NCBI GenBank assembly: GCA_017887325.1
Contig: JAGHIE010000002.1
Location: 62,001-126,000 of the forward strand
Source: Oscillospiraceae bacterium
GTDB lineage: Bacteria > Bacillota > Clostridia > Oscillospirales > Ruminococcaceae
Direction: 5' to 3'
DNA: 64,000 nt
Part shown: positions 9,569-17,967 of the stretch, piece after piece
Layout: each line of letters opens with the position of its first letter
How positions within the stretch are numbered: the stretch's first letter is position 1
Program-made: the position numbers and the translations under genes
The notes under the pieces: model-generated
Told to the model about the DNA's origin: nothing
Databases searched by the model: none
Seen by the model: only the letters and a program-made list of their open reading frames with translations

Positions 9569-10282
9569 ATGTTAAAAATAGCAATATGTGACGATAATAA
9601 TGAAATTTGTTCGGAAATTGAAAGAATTATATTAAATTATCAAAATTATATAGATATTAAAATGGATATAGATGTCTTTTATAGTGGAGAAAGTCTAATA
9701 GATTTTATAAAGAAAGAACATTCATTTGATTTAATATTTTTAGATATTGAATTAAAAACAACAACTGGTATAGAGGTTGGTAAAAAAATTAGAGAAGAAC
9801 TAGAGGATCATATAAGCAAGATTGTTTTTATAACATCTAAAACAGGATATGAAATTCAATTGTTTGATGTACAACCTTTAAACTTTATAAAAAAGCCAAT
9901 AGATGAGATGAAAGTTAAAAAGTGTATTGATTTAACCATAAAATTATTTGGAATAGAGAACAAAGTTTTTCAATATAAAAAAGACCATGAAATAATAAAA
10001 ATAAAATTAAAAGAGATTATATATTTTGAAAAAGTGGGTAGAAAAACAAAAATAGTAACTGATAAAAAAGAAGATTTCTTCAACGAATCAATATCAAAAA
10101 TAAAAGAAAGATTACCTAAAAATTTTGTTGAACCACATTGTTCCTTTATCGTTAATTTTGATAGAATAATCAAATTGCATAACGAATTTTTAATTATGAC
10201 AAATGATAAGGATATACCTATAAGTCAACGAAATCTAAAAAATATAAGAACAATGTTAATTAATTCTGAAATGGAGAAATAA
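9569..10282 (+). CDS. agrA: LytTR-family response regulator (AgrA-like)
   Basis: A 237-residue two-domain transcription factor. Residues 1-120 are a receiver domain with acidic residues at the start (ICDDN), phosphoacceptor Asp59 (IFLDIE) and the Lys in IKKP. Residues about 135-235 are a LytTR DNA-binding domain (IIYFEKVGRKTKIV, FVEPHCSFIVNFDRI, IPISQRN). It is cytoplasmic. It is followed 1 bp later by the GHKL kinase and then by AgrD and AgrB, so it is assigned as the AgrA of this locus. Its likely target is the pair of direct repeats before agrD at 11610-11640. Confidence 0.88.
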   Translation: MLKIAICDDNNEICSEIERIILNYQNYIDIKMDIDVFYSGESLIDFIKKEHSFDLIFLDIELKTTTGIEVGKKIREELEDHISKIVFITSKTGYEIQLFDVQPLNFIKKPIDEMKVKKCIDLTIKLFGIENKVFQYKKDHEIIKIKLKEIIYFEKVGRKTKIVTDKKEDFFNESISKIKERLPKNFVEPHCSFIVNFDRIIKLHNEFLIMTNDKDIPISQRNLKNIRTMLINSEMEK

Positions 10283-10283
10283 A

Positions 10284-11555
10284 ATGTCTGCTTACGAAAT
10301 TGTTTACATACTAACAAATATTCTATATCTTTTTGCTGTAAATAAAATGTTAAACTTTATGTTTGACAAAGAAGAATGTAAAGAAAAAAGTAAAAAGATT
10401 ATTTTTATCTTTTATTATGTTGTACTATCTGGCCTTATATTTATAACAAGAGTTCCTATAGTGATTTTTGCAATAAATATAGTATTTTTATCATTATTAA
10501 CATTATGTTTTAAGTCATCAGTACAGCGAAAAATAATGTCAGTTGTATTAATATATTCTGTTGGACTTGTTATAGAACTTATATCATTAGCTATATTTGG
10601 ATTTTTTGAATTTTCTGGATTTGAAGACAGTACTTTTAATTCAATAACTATATTAATATTCTTAAGAGTAGTAACACTGGTCGTTGTACATTTAATAACT
10701 AGATATAAAAAATCTCTTAAAAATAGTTATAAAATATCTAAAATTTATTATTTAACATTTTCTATAGTTTTATTTGGGACATTATATTTATTTATAGCTC
10801 AATTAGAAAGTCAAAATTTAACAGTAAGTAAATTAGTAATAAGTGGAGCTATACTTATTATTGTTAATGTAACAATGATTATAATAGATGATAAAATCTA
10901 TAACTCTATTGTGACAGAAAACGAAAAGAATATGCTAAAACAACAAAATATAGCATATGAAAATCAAATGGAAATTATAAACCAAAGTACAGAAGAAATT
11001 CGTTTGTTAAAACATGATTTTAAAAACCATTTACTTATGCTTTCAAATATTTATAAAAGTGATAAAAAAGAGGAATTTGAATTATATATTGATAAAATAC
11101 TAGGTAATATTGAAAATGACACTATATCAAATTCTAATAATTTTGTTATAGATAGTATTTTAAATTTCAAATTAAGAAGTATCAAAGATAGTGATATTAA
11201 TATTAATCTTGATATAAATGTTCCTATATCTGTAGATATTTATGCTTATGATTTAACAAGTATTTTATCAAATTTATTAGATAATGCAGTTACAGCGTGT
11301 GAAAAATCAAAAGATAAAAAATTAAATATAAAAATAATCTCTAAAATGGGCAACTTAATTATTTTAATTGACAATTCATATGATGGCAAAATAATTTGTG
11401 AAAATGGAAAATTAAAAACAACAAAATTATTTAAATCAGAACATGGATTGGGAATAAAAAGTGTAGAAAAAACATTAGAAAAATATGGGGGAGAGTTAAG
11501 ATTTGATTATACTAGCAATGTTTTTTCTACCTCAGTTTTAATACCATATATGTAA
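10284..11555 (+). CDS. agrC: GHKL sensor histidine kinase (AgrC-like)
   Basis: A 423-residue membrane kinase. About six transmembrane segments fill residues 1-205. A dimerisation/phosphoacceptor helix follows with the likely His in LLKHDFKNHL, then a GHKL ATPase domain with the N box (LSNLLDNAVTAC) and a glycine-rich lid (GLGIKSVEKTLEKYGG). This layout is that of AgrC and related peptide-sensing kinases, which read the cyclic autoinducer peptide outside the cell and phosphorylate the LytTR partner. A terminator hairpin separates it from agrD, so the sensing and peptide-making halves are distinct transcription units. Confidence 0.88.
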   Translation: MSAYEIVYILTNILYLFAVNKMLNFMFDKEECKEKSKKIIFIFYYVVLSGLIFITRVPIVIFAINIVFLSLLTLCFKSSVQRKIMSVVLIYSVGLVIELISLAIFGFFEFSGFEDSTFNSITILIFLRVVTLVVVHLITRYKKSLKNSYKISKIYYLTFSIVLFGTLYLFIAQLESQNLTVSKLVISGAILIIVNVTMIIIDDKIYNSIVTENEKNMLKQQNIAYENQMEIINQSTEEIRLLKHDFKNHLLMLSNIYKSDKKEEFELYIDKILGNIENDTISNSNNFVIDSILNFKLRSIKDSDININLDINVPISVDIYAYDLTSILSNLLDNAVTACEKSKDKKLNIKIISKMGNLIILIDNSYDGKIICENGKLKTTKLFKSEHGLGIKSVEKTLEKYGGELRFDYTSNVFSTSVLIPYM

Positions 11556-11556
11556 T

Positions 11557-11594
11557 AAGCAATAGGTGTAATTATACCTATTGCTTTATTTTTG
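11557..11594 (+). terminator. Terminator after the kinase gene
   Basis: AAGCAATAGGT pairs with ACCTATTGCTT, followed by a T tract. Confidence 0.8.
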
Positions 11595-11609
11595 AATATA
11601 TTTTTATCG

Positions 11610-11640
11610 ATTTTGCAAGAAAAACCTTTAATTTTGCAAG
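11610..11640 (+). promoter_or_regulatory. Paired LytTR-type direct repeats before agrD
   Basis: Two identical ATTTTGCAAG sequences lie at 11610-11619 and 11631-11640, 21 bp apart start to start. This is the two-turn spacing typical of AgrA/ComE-class LytTR operators. They end just upstream of the position a -35 element would take. Confidence 0.65.
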
Positions 11641-11644
11641 GTTA

Positions 11645-11673
11645 CGGCATAAATATAATAAATAATGTATAAT
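11645..11673 (+). promoter_or_regulatory. agrDB promoter with no -35 consensus
   Basis: TATAAT lies at 11668-11673. The corresponding -35 position (11645-11650, CGGCAT) does not match consensus, which fits a promoter that needs the regulator bound just upstream. Confidence 0.5.
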
Positions 11674-11707
11674 ATGTCAACGGAAGTAAATGAAAGGAGA
11701 GAGTTAA

Positions 11708-11860
11708 ATGAAAAAAAATAAAAACTGGCTATTAGCTATCGGAAGCATTATTCCTGCTATTGCACTTGTAATAACAACTTTCAATGTAAATACTACTTGT
11801 ACTTGGGTTGCTCATCAAGATGAATTACCTAAAACAGCAAAAAAATTCCGTAAATTCTAA
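11708..11860 (+). CDS. agrD: AgrD-type cyclic autoinducer prepeptide
   Basis: A 50-residue peptide. It has a basic, amphipathic N-terminal leader (MKKNKNWLLAIGSIIPAIAL), a central segment with one cysteine (NTTCTWVA) and an acidic/proline tail (HQDELPK) like the HQPELP-type tail of clostridial AgrD. By analogy with the clostridial five-membered rings, the likely signal is a thiolactone ring of Cys31-Thr-Trp-Val-Ala with a short exocyclic tail. The ribosome binding site AAAGGAG lies about 8 bp before the ATG. The stop overlaps the agrB start by one base (TAATG), so the two are coupled. The prediction rests on motif and position; the mature form is inference. Confidence 0.88.
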   Translation: MKKNKNWLLAIGSIIPAIALVITTFNVNTTCTWVAHQDELPKTAKKFRKF

Positions 11861-12462
11861 TGTTTAGTAAGTCGGTAGAAAAATTTGTTGATGTACTGCT
11901 AATAAATGGAATTGGGAAAAAAGAAGATAAAGAGATAATAGTATTTGGCTTAATGTCTGGAATTAAACTCATACTTAATATTTTAACAACAATATTGTTG
12001 GGGTTAATTTTTGGGTTAGTCATAGAAAGTCTTTTATTTCTTATTTCATTTTCATTTATTCGTACATATACAGGTGGATATCATGCAAAAAGTGCTATTA
12101 ATTGTTATTTATTTTCAAGCGTAGTAGTAGTTTTAGTTCTTATAGCTATAAAATTCACACCAGCACAATATGTGTTTATAGCAAGTATATTAATACTTTT
12201 GATTTCGGTGCCTATATTATTAAAATTTGCACCTGTAGAAGCAAGAACAAAACCACTTGATGAGATAGAGAGAAAATATTTTAGGAAAAAAGGAATTATT
12301 AATTTAAGTATAGAATGTATATTAATTTTTATAATGTTTATTTTAAGGTTTAATAAATTAGGATACATTGTTTCTTTGGGTATTTTAGTATCTGCAATAC
12401 TTGTTTTTATGGAGAAATTTATAACAGATATTTACAATAAAAATAATATAAAAGATATTTAA
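11860..12462 (+). CDS. agrB: AgrB-type peptide-processing membrane protease
   Basis: A 200-residue membrane protein with about five or six hydrophobic segments. It cleaves AgrD at the C-terminal side and forms the thiolactone. The catalytic pair is visible as His75 and Cys82 in RTYTGGYHAKSAINC, the same spacing as in staphylococcal AgrB. Its start overlaps the agrD stop by one base, and no strong ribosome binding site of its own is seen. This fits translational coupling. Confidence 0.95.
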   Translation: MFSKSVEKFVDVLLINGIGKKEDKEIIVFGLMSGIKLILNILTTILLGLIFGLVIESLLFLISFSFIRTYTGGYHAKSAINCYLFSSVVVVLVLIAIKFTPAQYVFIASILILLISVPILLKFAPVEARTKPLDEIERKYFRKKGIINLSIECILIFIMFILRFNKLGYIVSLGILVSAILVFMEKFITDIYNKNNIKDI

Positions 12463-12553
12463 AAGTTATGTTCCGATACCACAAAGATTATTAAAAAAAC
12501 TATATATATAAATAATAATTTTTAGCACTTTAAAAAATCTATTAAATAATAGT

Positions 12554-12607
12554 AAATGTTCCAAAACTATTGATATTTTTATATCAAATTAGTTTTGGAA
12601 CATTTTA
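12554..12607. terminator. Long bidirectional terminator between agrB and araC-type gene
   Basis: AATGTTCCAAAACTA and TAGTTTTGGAACATT form a perfect 15-16 bp stem with a second nested stem (TTGATAT/ATATCAA). A and T tracts lie on both sides. The right arm overlaps the last codons of the minus-strand regulator. Confidence 0.8.
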
Positions 12608-13383
12608 TTTTTTCTATATTCAGAAGGAGAACAATTTAAAAATTTTTGAAATATCCTATTAAAAGTTCGCAAACTATCAAACCCACAATCAAAGCATACC
12701 TGAGAAATTGACAAATTAGAGTTTTCTAATAAATGTTGAGCTAAATCTATTCTTAATGAATTTATATAATCATTAAATTTTACTCCAATTTTTTGTGAGA
12801 ATACTTTAGAAATGTAGGATTTGTTAGTCCCAAACTCTTTACATACGGAATCTAGAGTTATTGATTCTTTAAAGTTTTCAGTAATAAATATTAGTATTTT
12901 ATGTGTTAAGTCAAAATCTTCTTTATTTATTGGTAGTAATTTAATATTTGAAAAAATACGACTTAATATTACTGTTAAATATCCTTTTAATAAAGAGGTA
13001 TTGTTATCATTGAATTGTTCAATTAATAACTGATTAACACAATAAGGAATATCTTTATGTATTTTTTCTTTTTCAATTATTGGGTTGATAGGATAATATT
13101 TAGTTAAATTCCAAGTAAATTCACCAAATAATTCAGGTCCAAAAATAACCAAACTCCCCTTACAATTATTATCAGAATTACTATATGAATGTATTGTATT
13201 AGGAAATATGATTAAGAACTCACCTTGTGATACGGTATATTCTTTTTCATTTATACGAGCATGACAATTTCCTTCTGTAATTAATAAACATTCTACTTCT
13301 TTGTGTAAATGTGAGTGAAATGAAAGGTTTTCAAAATTAAATGCTGTAATATGTTTTTGGTTGTTTTCATAAAAAGTAATCAT
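12589..13383 (-). CDS. AraC-family transcriptional regulator with cupin sensor domain
   Basis: A 264-residue regulator. The N-terminal half is a cupin-like sensor (HSHLHKEVECLLITEGN, LIIFPNTIHSY). The C-terminal half, about residues 160-260, carries two helix-turn-helix units of the AraC/XylS type (VCKEFGTNKSYISKVFSQKIG and ISQVCFDCGFDSLRTFNRIFQK). It is divergently transcribed from the Gfo/Idh-ThuA-Gfo/Idh genes and most likely controls them in response to a sugar or sugar derivative. The inducer is unknown. Confidence 0.9.
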   Translation of the reverse strand: MITFYENNQKHITAFNFENLSFHSHLHKEVECLLITEGNCHARINEKEYTVSQGEFLIIFPNTIHSYSNSDNNCKGSLVIFGPELFGEFTWNLTKYYPINPIIEKEKIHKDIPYCVNQLLIEQFNDNNTSLLKGYLTVILSRIFSNIKLLPINKEDFDLTHKILIFITENFKESITLDSVCKEFGTNKSYISKVFSQKIGVKFNDYINSLRIDLAQHLLENSNLSISQVCFDCGFDSLRTFNRIFQKFLNCSPSEYRKNKMFQN

Positions 13384-13543
13384 TATAAATCCTCTTATTT
13401 GATTTTATACATATTATATTAAACAAGGTAAATTTATGTCTATAATTTACATCATTTTGACTAGTATTGTATCATAAAATGTGATATTATTCAAGCAAAT
13501 AAAGAATATATAATATTAATATCACTCAAGGAGGTTATTAAAA

Positions 13544-14599
13544 ATGAAACATAATATGGCAATTATTGGATATGGTGGTATGGGAACATGGCATCATATG
13601 AATATAAAAGAAAATATAAATGAGATTACAGTTGTAGGTGCTTATGATATAAGAGAAGAAGTTAGAGAAAAAGCAGAAAAAAATGGAATTTATTTTTATA
13701 ACAGTTTAGATGAGTTACTAAACGATGAAAAAGTAGATCTTGTTTTAGTTGCAACTCCTAATAATTTTCATAAAGAACTTGTAATTTCATCACTAAGAAG
13801 TGGAAAGAATGTAATATGTGAAAAACCTGTATCATTAAGTTCTTCTGAATTAGAAGAAATGATAGCAGTTTCAAAGGAAACTAAAAAGTTATTTTCAGTT
13901 CACCAAAATAGAAGATGGGACAAAGATTATTCAATAATCAAAAAGATTGTTAATGACAACATTATTGGAAAACCATATTTTATAGAAAGTAGAGTTCAAG
14001 GTTCTAGAAGAAGTTTAGATGGTTGGAGAAGATACAAAATAAATGGTGGCGGAATGGTTTACGATTGGGGAGTACATTTAATAGACCAAATTTTAAACTT
14101 AATTCCAGGAAAAATTACATCAGTAGATGCTCATTTGTTTAGTGTATTTTCAGAAGAAGTTGATGATAATTTTAAAGCTTTACTTAGATTTGAAAATGGT
14201 ATATCAACTTTAGTAGAAATAGCAACTAACTGCTTTATAAATCAACCAAGATGGCATATGTCTTGTGAAGATGGAACAGCAATAGTTCAAGATTGGGATT
14301 GTAATGGTAAAATTATTAAATTAGCAAGTGATAAAAAAATGGAATGGACTAACGATATAGTATACACATCAGCAGGGCCAACAAGAACAATGGCTCCTCG
14401 TCCTAGTGATACAGTTGATGAAATTCCATTACCAAATGTAGATGTACAATGGGCAGATTATTATAAAAATATAGTTGATGTAATTGATAATGGAGCTGAT
14501 TTAATAGTAAAACCAGAACAATCATTAAGAGTTGCAAAAATCATAGACACTATTTTTGAGTCACAAAGACAAGGTGTAGGAATAAAATGTAATATTTAA
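13544..14599 (+). CDS. Gfo/Idh/MocA-family oxidoreductase
   Basis: A cytoplasmic, 351-residue NAD(P)-dependent oxidoreductase. The Rossmann motif IIGYGGMGTWHHM is at the N-terminus, followed by the family's catalytic-site EKP motif (CEKPVSLS) and a C-terminal alpha/beta domain with GGGMVYDWGVHLIDQ. The family oxidises or reduces sugars, inositols and sugar acids. The substrate cannot be read from sequence. The start follows a strong AAGGAGG. It is the first gene of a three-gene operon with ThuA and a second Gfo/Idh enzyme, opposite an AraC regulator. Confidence 0.92.
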   Translation: MKHNMAIIGYGGMGTWHHMNIKENINEITVVGAYDIREEVREKAEKNGIYFYNSLDELLNDEKVDLVLVATPNNFHKELVISSLRSGKNVICEKPVSLSSSELEEMIAVSKETKKLFSVHQNRRWDKDYSIIKKIVNDNIIGKPYFIESRVQGSRRSLDGWRRYKINGGGMVYDWGVHLIDQILNLIPGKITSVDAHLFSVFSEEVDDNFKALLRFENGISTLVEIATNCFINQPRWHMSCEDGTAIVQDWDCNGKIIKLASDKKMEWTNDIVYTSAGPTRTMAPRPSDTVDEIPLPNVDVQWADYYKNIVDVIDNGADLIVKPEQSLRVAKIIDTIFESQRQGVGIKCNI

Positions 14600-14619
14600 A
14601 TGGAAGGTTGCGATGTAAA

Positions 14620-15342
14620 ATGAAAAAAGCATTAATATTTCAAGGTGGTTGGGACGGACATGAACCACAATTAACTTCAAAACGTTTTAAAAATATTTTA
14701 ACAGAACAAGGATTTGAAGTAGAAATTTCTGATACATTAGATTGTTTAGCAAATTTAGATGAACTATTAAAATTAGATTTAATAGTTGCTTGTTGGACAA
14801 TGGGAGAAATTGATCATCAATATGTAGAAAATATATCAAAAGCAATTGCTTCTGGAGTAGGACTTGCTGGTTGTCATGGTGGAATGTGTGATTCATTTAG
14901 ACAAGATACAGAATGGCAATTTATCACAGGAGGACAATGGGTAAGTCACCCTGGTGGAGATGGAATAGAATATACAGTTAATATAAATCATGGTTCTAGT
15001 CCAATAGTTGAAGGTTTGGAAGATTTTGAAGTTTGTAGTGAACACTATTATTTACATATAGACCCTGCAATAGAAGTTTTAGCAACAACAAGATTTCCTA
15101 AAGTACATTATTATCATATATCAAACAAACCAGTAGATATGCCTGTTGCTTGGACAAAATATTGGGGAAATGGTAGAGTGTTCTATACATCTTTAGGACA
15201 CCATGATGATGTATTTGACAAATCACCAAATGCTCAAGAATTAATGAAAAGAGGAATGATTTGGGCAGCCGAAGGAAAACAATTTGCAATTAAAAATAAT
15301 TTGACAACAACACGTTTTGAAAATACAGCAAAAATGTATTAA
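14620..15342 (+). CDS. ThuA-domain protein
   Basis: A 240-residue class I glutamine amidotransferase-like fold protein of the ThuA/trehalose-utilisation family. Typical motifs are FQGGWDGHEP at the N-terminus, the elbow-like GLAGCHGGMCD, FITGGQWVSHPGG, and the closing YYTSLGHHDD-type stretch (FYTSLGHHDD). The frame opens four codons earlier with a TTG at 14608, but that overlaps the GGAAGG ribosome binding site, so the ATG at 14620 is preferred. ThuA proteins are found with Gfo/Idh enzymes in sugar-catabolic operons. The exact reaction is unsettled for the family. Confidence 0.88.
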   Translation: MKKALIFQGGWDGHEPQLTSKRFKNILTEQGFEVEISDTLDCLANLDELLKLDLIVACWTMGEIDHQYVENISKAIASGVGLAGCHGGMCDSFRQDTEWQFITGGQWVSHPGGDGIEYTVNINHGSSPIVEGLEDFEVCSEHYYLHIDPAIEVLATTRFPKVHYYHISNKPVDMPVAWTKYWGNGRVFYTSLGHHDDVFDKSPNAQELMKRGMIWAAEGKQFAIKNNLTTTRFENTAKMY

Positions 15343-15365
15343 TAACTATCACGGAGGAGATTAAA

Positions 15366-16472
15366 ATGGATATTATGAAAGTTGGTATTGTTGGTGTAGG
15401 AGATATAAGTGGTATATATTTGCAAAATATCACCCAAGTATTTAAAAATATAGAAGTAATTGGTGTTTGTGATTTAGTAGAAGAAAAAGCTATAAGAGCT
15501 GTTGAAAAATATAATATTCCAAAATTATATAAAGATATGTACGAACTATTTGCTGATGATGAAGTTGATATAGTATTAAACTTAACTAGACCATACGAAC
15601 ATTATGGTGTATCAATTGAGGCTTTAAAAGCAGGAAAACATGTATATTCAGAAAAGCCATTAGCAGCAACAATAGCACAAGGTAAAGAACTTGTAAAATT
15701 AGCAGAAGAAAAAGGACTATTTTTAGGTGGTGCACCAGATACATTTTTAGGTGCAGGAATTCAAACTTGTAGAAAATTGATAGATAATGGATTTATTGGA
15801 AAACCTTTAGGTGCAGCAGCATTTATGATATGTCATGGTCATGAAAGTTGGCACCCAGACCCAGAGTTTTATTATAAACATGGTGGAGGACCTATGATGG
15901 ATATGGGACCTTATTATGTTACAGCATTAATAAATCTTTTAGGTGGAGTAAAAAGTGTAGCAGGTATGACAAAAGCGTCTTTCCCAACTAGAACTATTAC
16001 AAGTGAGCCTTTAAATGGTAAAAAGATAGAAGTAGATGTTCCTACTTATGTTTTAGGTTTAATGGAATTTGATAGTGGAGTAACTGCAAGTATTTTTACA
16101 ACTTTTGATGTATATTATGATACACAAGCAAGATTAGAGATATATGGTTCTGAAGGGACATTAATAGTTCCAGACCCAAATGGTTTTGGAGGACCTATAA
16201 AACTTTTAAGACCAGAAGAAGGAGTTTACAAAGAAATACCATTAATGTTCAATTACTCAGAAAATAGTAGAGCATTAGGATTATCAGACTGTGCAAATTC
16301 TATTATGAAATCATGCAATCCAAGAACAAGTTATAAACAAACATATCATGTTTTGGAGGTTATGGAAAGCTTTGAAAAAAGTTCTAAAGAAAGAAGATTT
16401 GTTGATATAGAATCTAAGTTTGAAAGAGAAAGACCTATGAGTAGTGATTTACTAAAAGGATATATTGATTAA
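15366..16472 (+). CDS. Gfo/Idh/MocA-family oxidoreductase (second)
   Basis: A 368-residue NAD(P)-dependent oxidoreductase, paralogous to but clearly different from the enzyme two genes upstream. The Rossmann motif GIVGVGDISGIYLQ is at the N-terminus, then SEKPLAAT, and GGGPMMDMGPYYVTALINLLG in the substrate domain. It is preceded by GGAGGAG and ends the operon at a strong terminator. Together with ThuA, the pair suggests sequential oxidation and epimerisation or reduction of a sugar. The substrate is not deducible here. Confidence 0.92.
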   Translation: MDIMKVGIVGVGDISGIYLQNITQVFKNIEVIGVCDLVEEKAIRAVEKYNIPKLYKDMYELFADDEVDIVLNLTRPYEHYGVSIEALKAGKHVYSEKPLAATIAQGKELVKLAEEKGLFLGGAPDTFLGAGIQTCRKLIDNGFIGKPLGAAAFMICHGHESWHPDPEFYYKHGGGPMMDMGPYYVTALINLLGGVKSVAGMTKASFPTRTITSEPLNGKKIEVDVPTYVLGLMEFDSGVTASIFTTFDVYYDTQARLEIYGSEGTLIVPDPNGFGGPIKLLRPEEGVYKEIPLMFNYSENSRALGLSDCANSIMKSCNPRTSYKQTYHVLEVMESFEKSSKERRFVDIESKFERERPMSSDLLKGYID

Positions 16473-16483
16473 AAGATTACTTT

Positions 16484-16516
16484 AAAAAAAGCCCCGATTT
16501 TTTCGGGGCTTTTTTA
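16484..16516. terminator. Strong bidirectional terminator
   Basis: AAGCCCCGA and TCGGGGCTT stem with A and T tracts. It is shared by the + operon and the - strand genes that end at 16523. Confidence 0.9.
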
Positions 16517-16522
16517 TATTAA

Positions 16523-16870
16523 TTAAATACCAAAAAAACTTAAAAAGTTTGAAATTCCTATCACTAAAATCGAAATTAAAAACATAAATCCAAAAGTAAA
16601 AAGTGGAATTAAGTAAAATACTTTTTTATATTTACAGTAATTATTGATTTGCCATATAAAAACAGGTAAAACAAATGCTAACCATAATACCAAAAAGATT
16701 ATACCTAACATTATAGAAAAATCTGTTTCACCTCTTAAATCATATCCATATCCTTTACCATGTCCTGTAACCATCATAAAAATAACACCTATACAAACTG
16801 GTGATATAAAACCCAATATACCTTGCCATATTGAAAATATACTAATTTTTATTTTTTCTTTTATTGTCAC
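16523..16870 (-). CDS. Small membrane protein of unknown function
   Basis: 115 residues with three predicted transmembrane segments (about 14-35, 52-72 and 86-112) and a Gly/Tyr-rich loop after the first (GHGKGYGYDLRGE). I do not recognise the family. It lies 13 bp downstream of the AraC-type gene on the same strand and is probably co-transcribed with it. It has no signal peptide cleavage site and no catalytic motif. Confidence 0.65.
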   Translation of the reverse strand: MTIKEKIKISIFSIWQGILGFISPVCIGVIFMMVTGHGKGYGYDLRGETDFSIMLGIIFLVLWLAFVLPVFIWQINNYCKYKKVFYLIPLFTFGFMFLISILVIGISNFLSFFGI

Positions 16871-16883
16871 AAAAACAACTCCT

Positions 16884-17747
16884 TTACTTATTTTTATCTA
16901 TTAATTTTCTATATTTTTGAGGAGTTAAATTTATTATCTTATTAAAAACTTTTGAAAAATGTTGTATATCATTAAGCCCTACCATTTCAGAAATTTCAGA
17001 TAAAGTCAAATTATTATTAGACATTAAATTTATAGCCTGATTAATTCTATAAATATTTATATATTGTGCAATTGTAGTACCTGTTTCTTGATAAAAAATC
17101 TTACTTAAATATCTATTAGAAATATGTATAGCAGAAGATATATCTTCTATTAATATTTTTTTATTAAAGTTATTTTCTATATAATTTATTGTTTGATAAA
17201 CATACTGTTGTGTTTTTGATGTTTTATCATATTTCATATTAACATTTTCTATAGATACAATTTTTAGTATTAATTCAATTAAACTCAAGTTAGCTATAAC
17301 TTTAGAATATGCTAAATCGTTATTGTATTCTGTTACAATATTTTCTATAAATTCTTTTATTTTAAAATTATTTCTATAAACAAAAAATGTATTATAAGAA
17401 AGCATATATAACTGTAAATTACTAAGAGTAAAAGCATTGTTCATTAAATTTATATTCATAGATGATAGTTCTTCTAAATCAAAATGAATGTGATAAAATT
17501 TACAAACATCACTACTTTCTAAAAATAAGGAATGAATTACATGAGGAAAAATAATTATAAAATCATTTTTATTCAAAGTAATTTTCTTATCTTTTATATA
17601 CATAGAACAACTTCCCTCAATAACAAAGTAAATTTCTGCATTTTTATGCATATGTTTAGGGAATGAATAAAAGTTATCATATCTTTGAATACATGCTGTA
17701 AAAATTATATCTTGTTTTATCGAAATAAGATTTTTTTGGTTATCCAT
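16884..17747 (-). CDS. AraC-family transcriptional regulator
   Basis: 287 residues. It has a cupin-like N-terminal sensor (FPKHMHKNAEIYFVIEGSC, FIIIFPHVIHS) and a C-terminal pair of helix-turn-helix motifs (ISSAIHISNRYLSKIFYQETG, LSEISEMVGLNDIQHFSKVFNK). It is divergent from the foldase and the two beta-helix proteins at 17968-25199, which suggests it activates them in response to an oligosaccharide signal. The 220-bp divergent region between them is very AT-rich, and I see no clean operator in it. Confidence 0.9.
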   Translation of the reverse strand: MDNQKNLISIKQDIIFTACIQRYDNFYSFPKHMHKNAEIYFVIEGSCSMYIKDKKITLNKNDFIIIFPHVIHSLFLESSDVCKFYHIHFDLEELSSMNINLMNNAFTLSNLQLYMLSYNTFFVYRNNFKIKEFIENIVTEYNNDLAYSKVIANLSLIELILKIVSIENVNMKYDKTSKTQQYVYQTINYIENNFNKKILIEDISSAIHISNRYLSKIFYQETGTTIAQYINIYRINQAINLMSNNNLTLSEISEMVGLNDIQHFSKVFNKIINLTPQKYRKLIDKNK

Positions 17748-17967
17748 AATATAGTTCTCCTTATGTTTAGTTCCGTTTTAGACAAATTATCATATAAAAC
17801 AGTCTTTTATTGTAGTAGAAAAAAATATGTTAAAAGTATATAATTTAAATTATAAAAGATAAAAAATATATGTCAATAATTATTTATTATTTTAATAAAT
17901 TACTAAATAATTACTAAAAAAAATTAAAAACATGATAGATTTGTGAATATATAGATAGGTGATAAAT

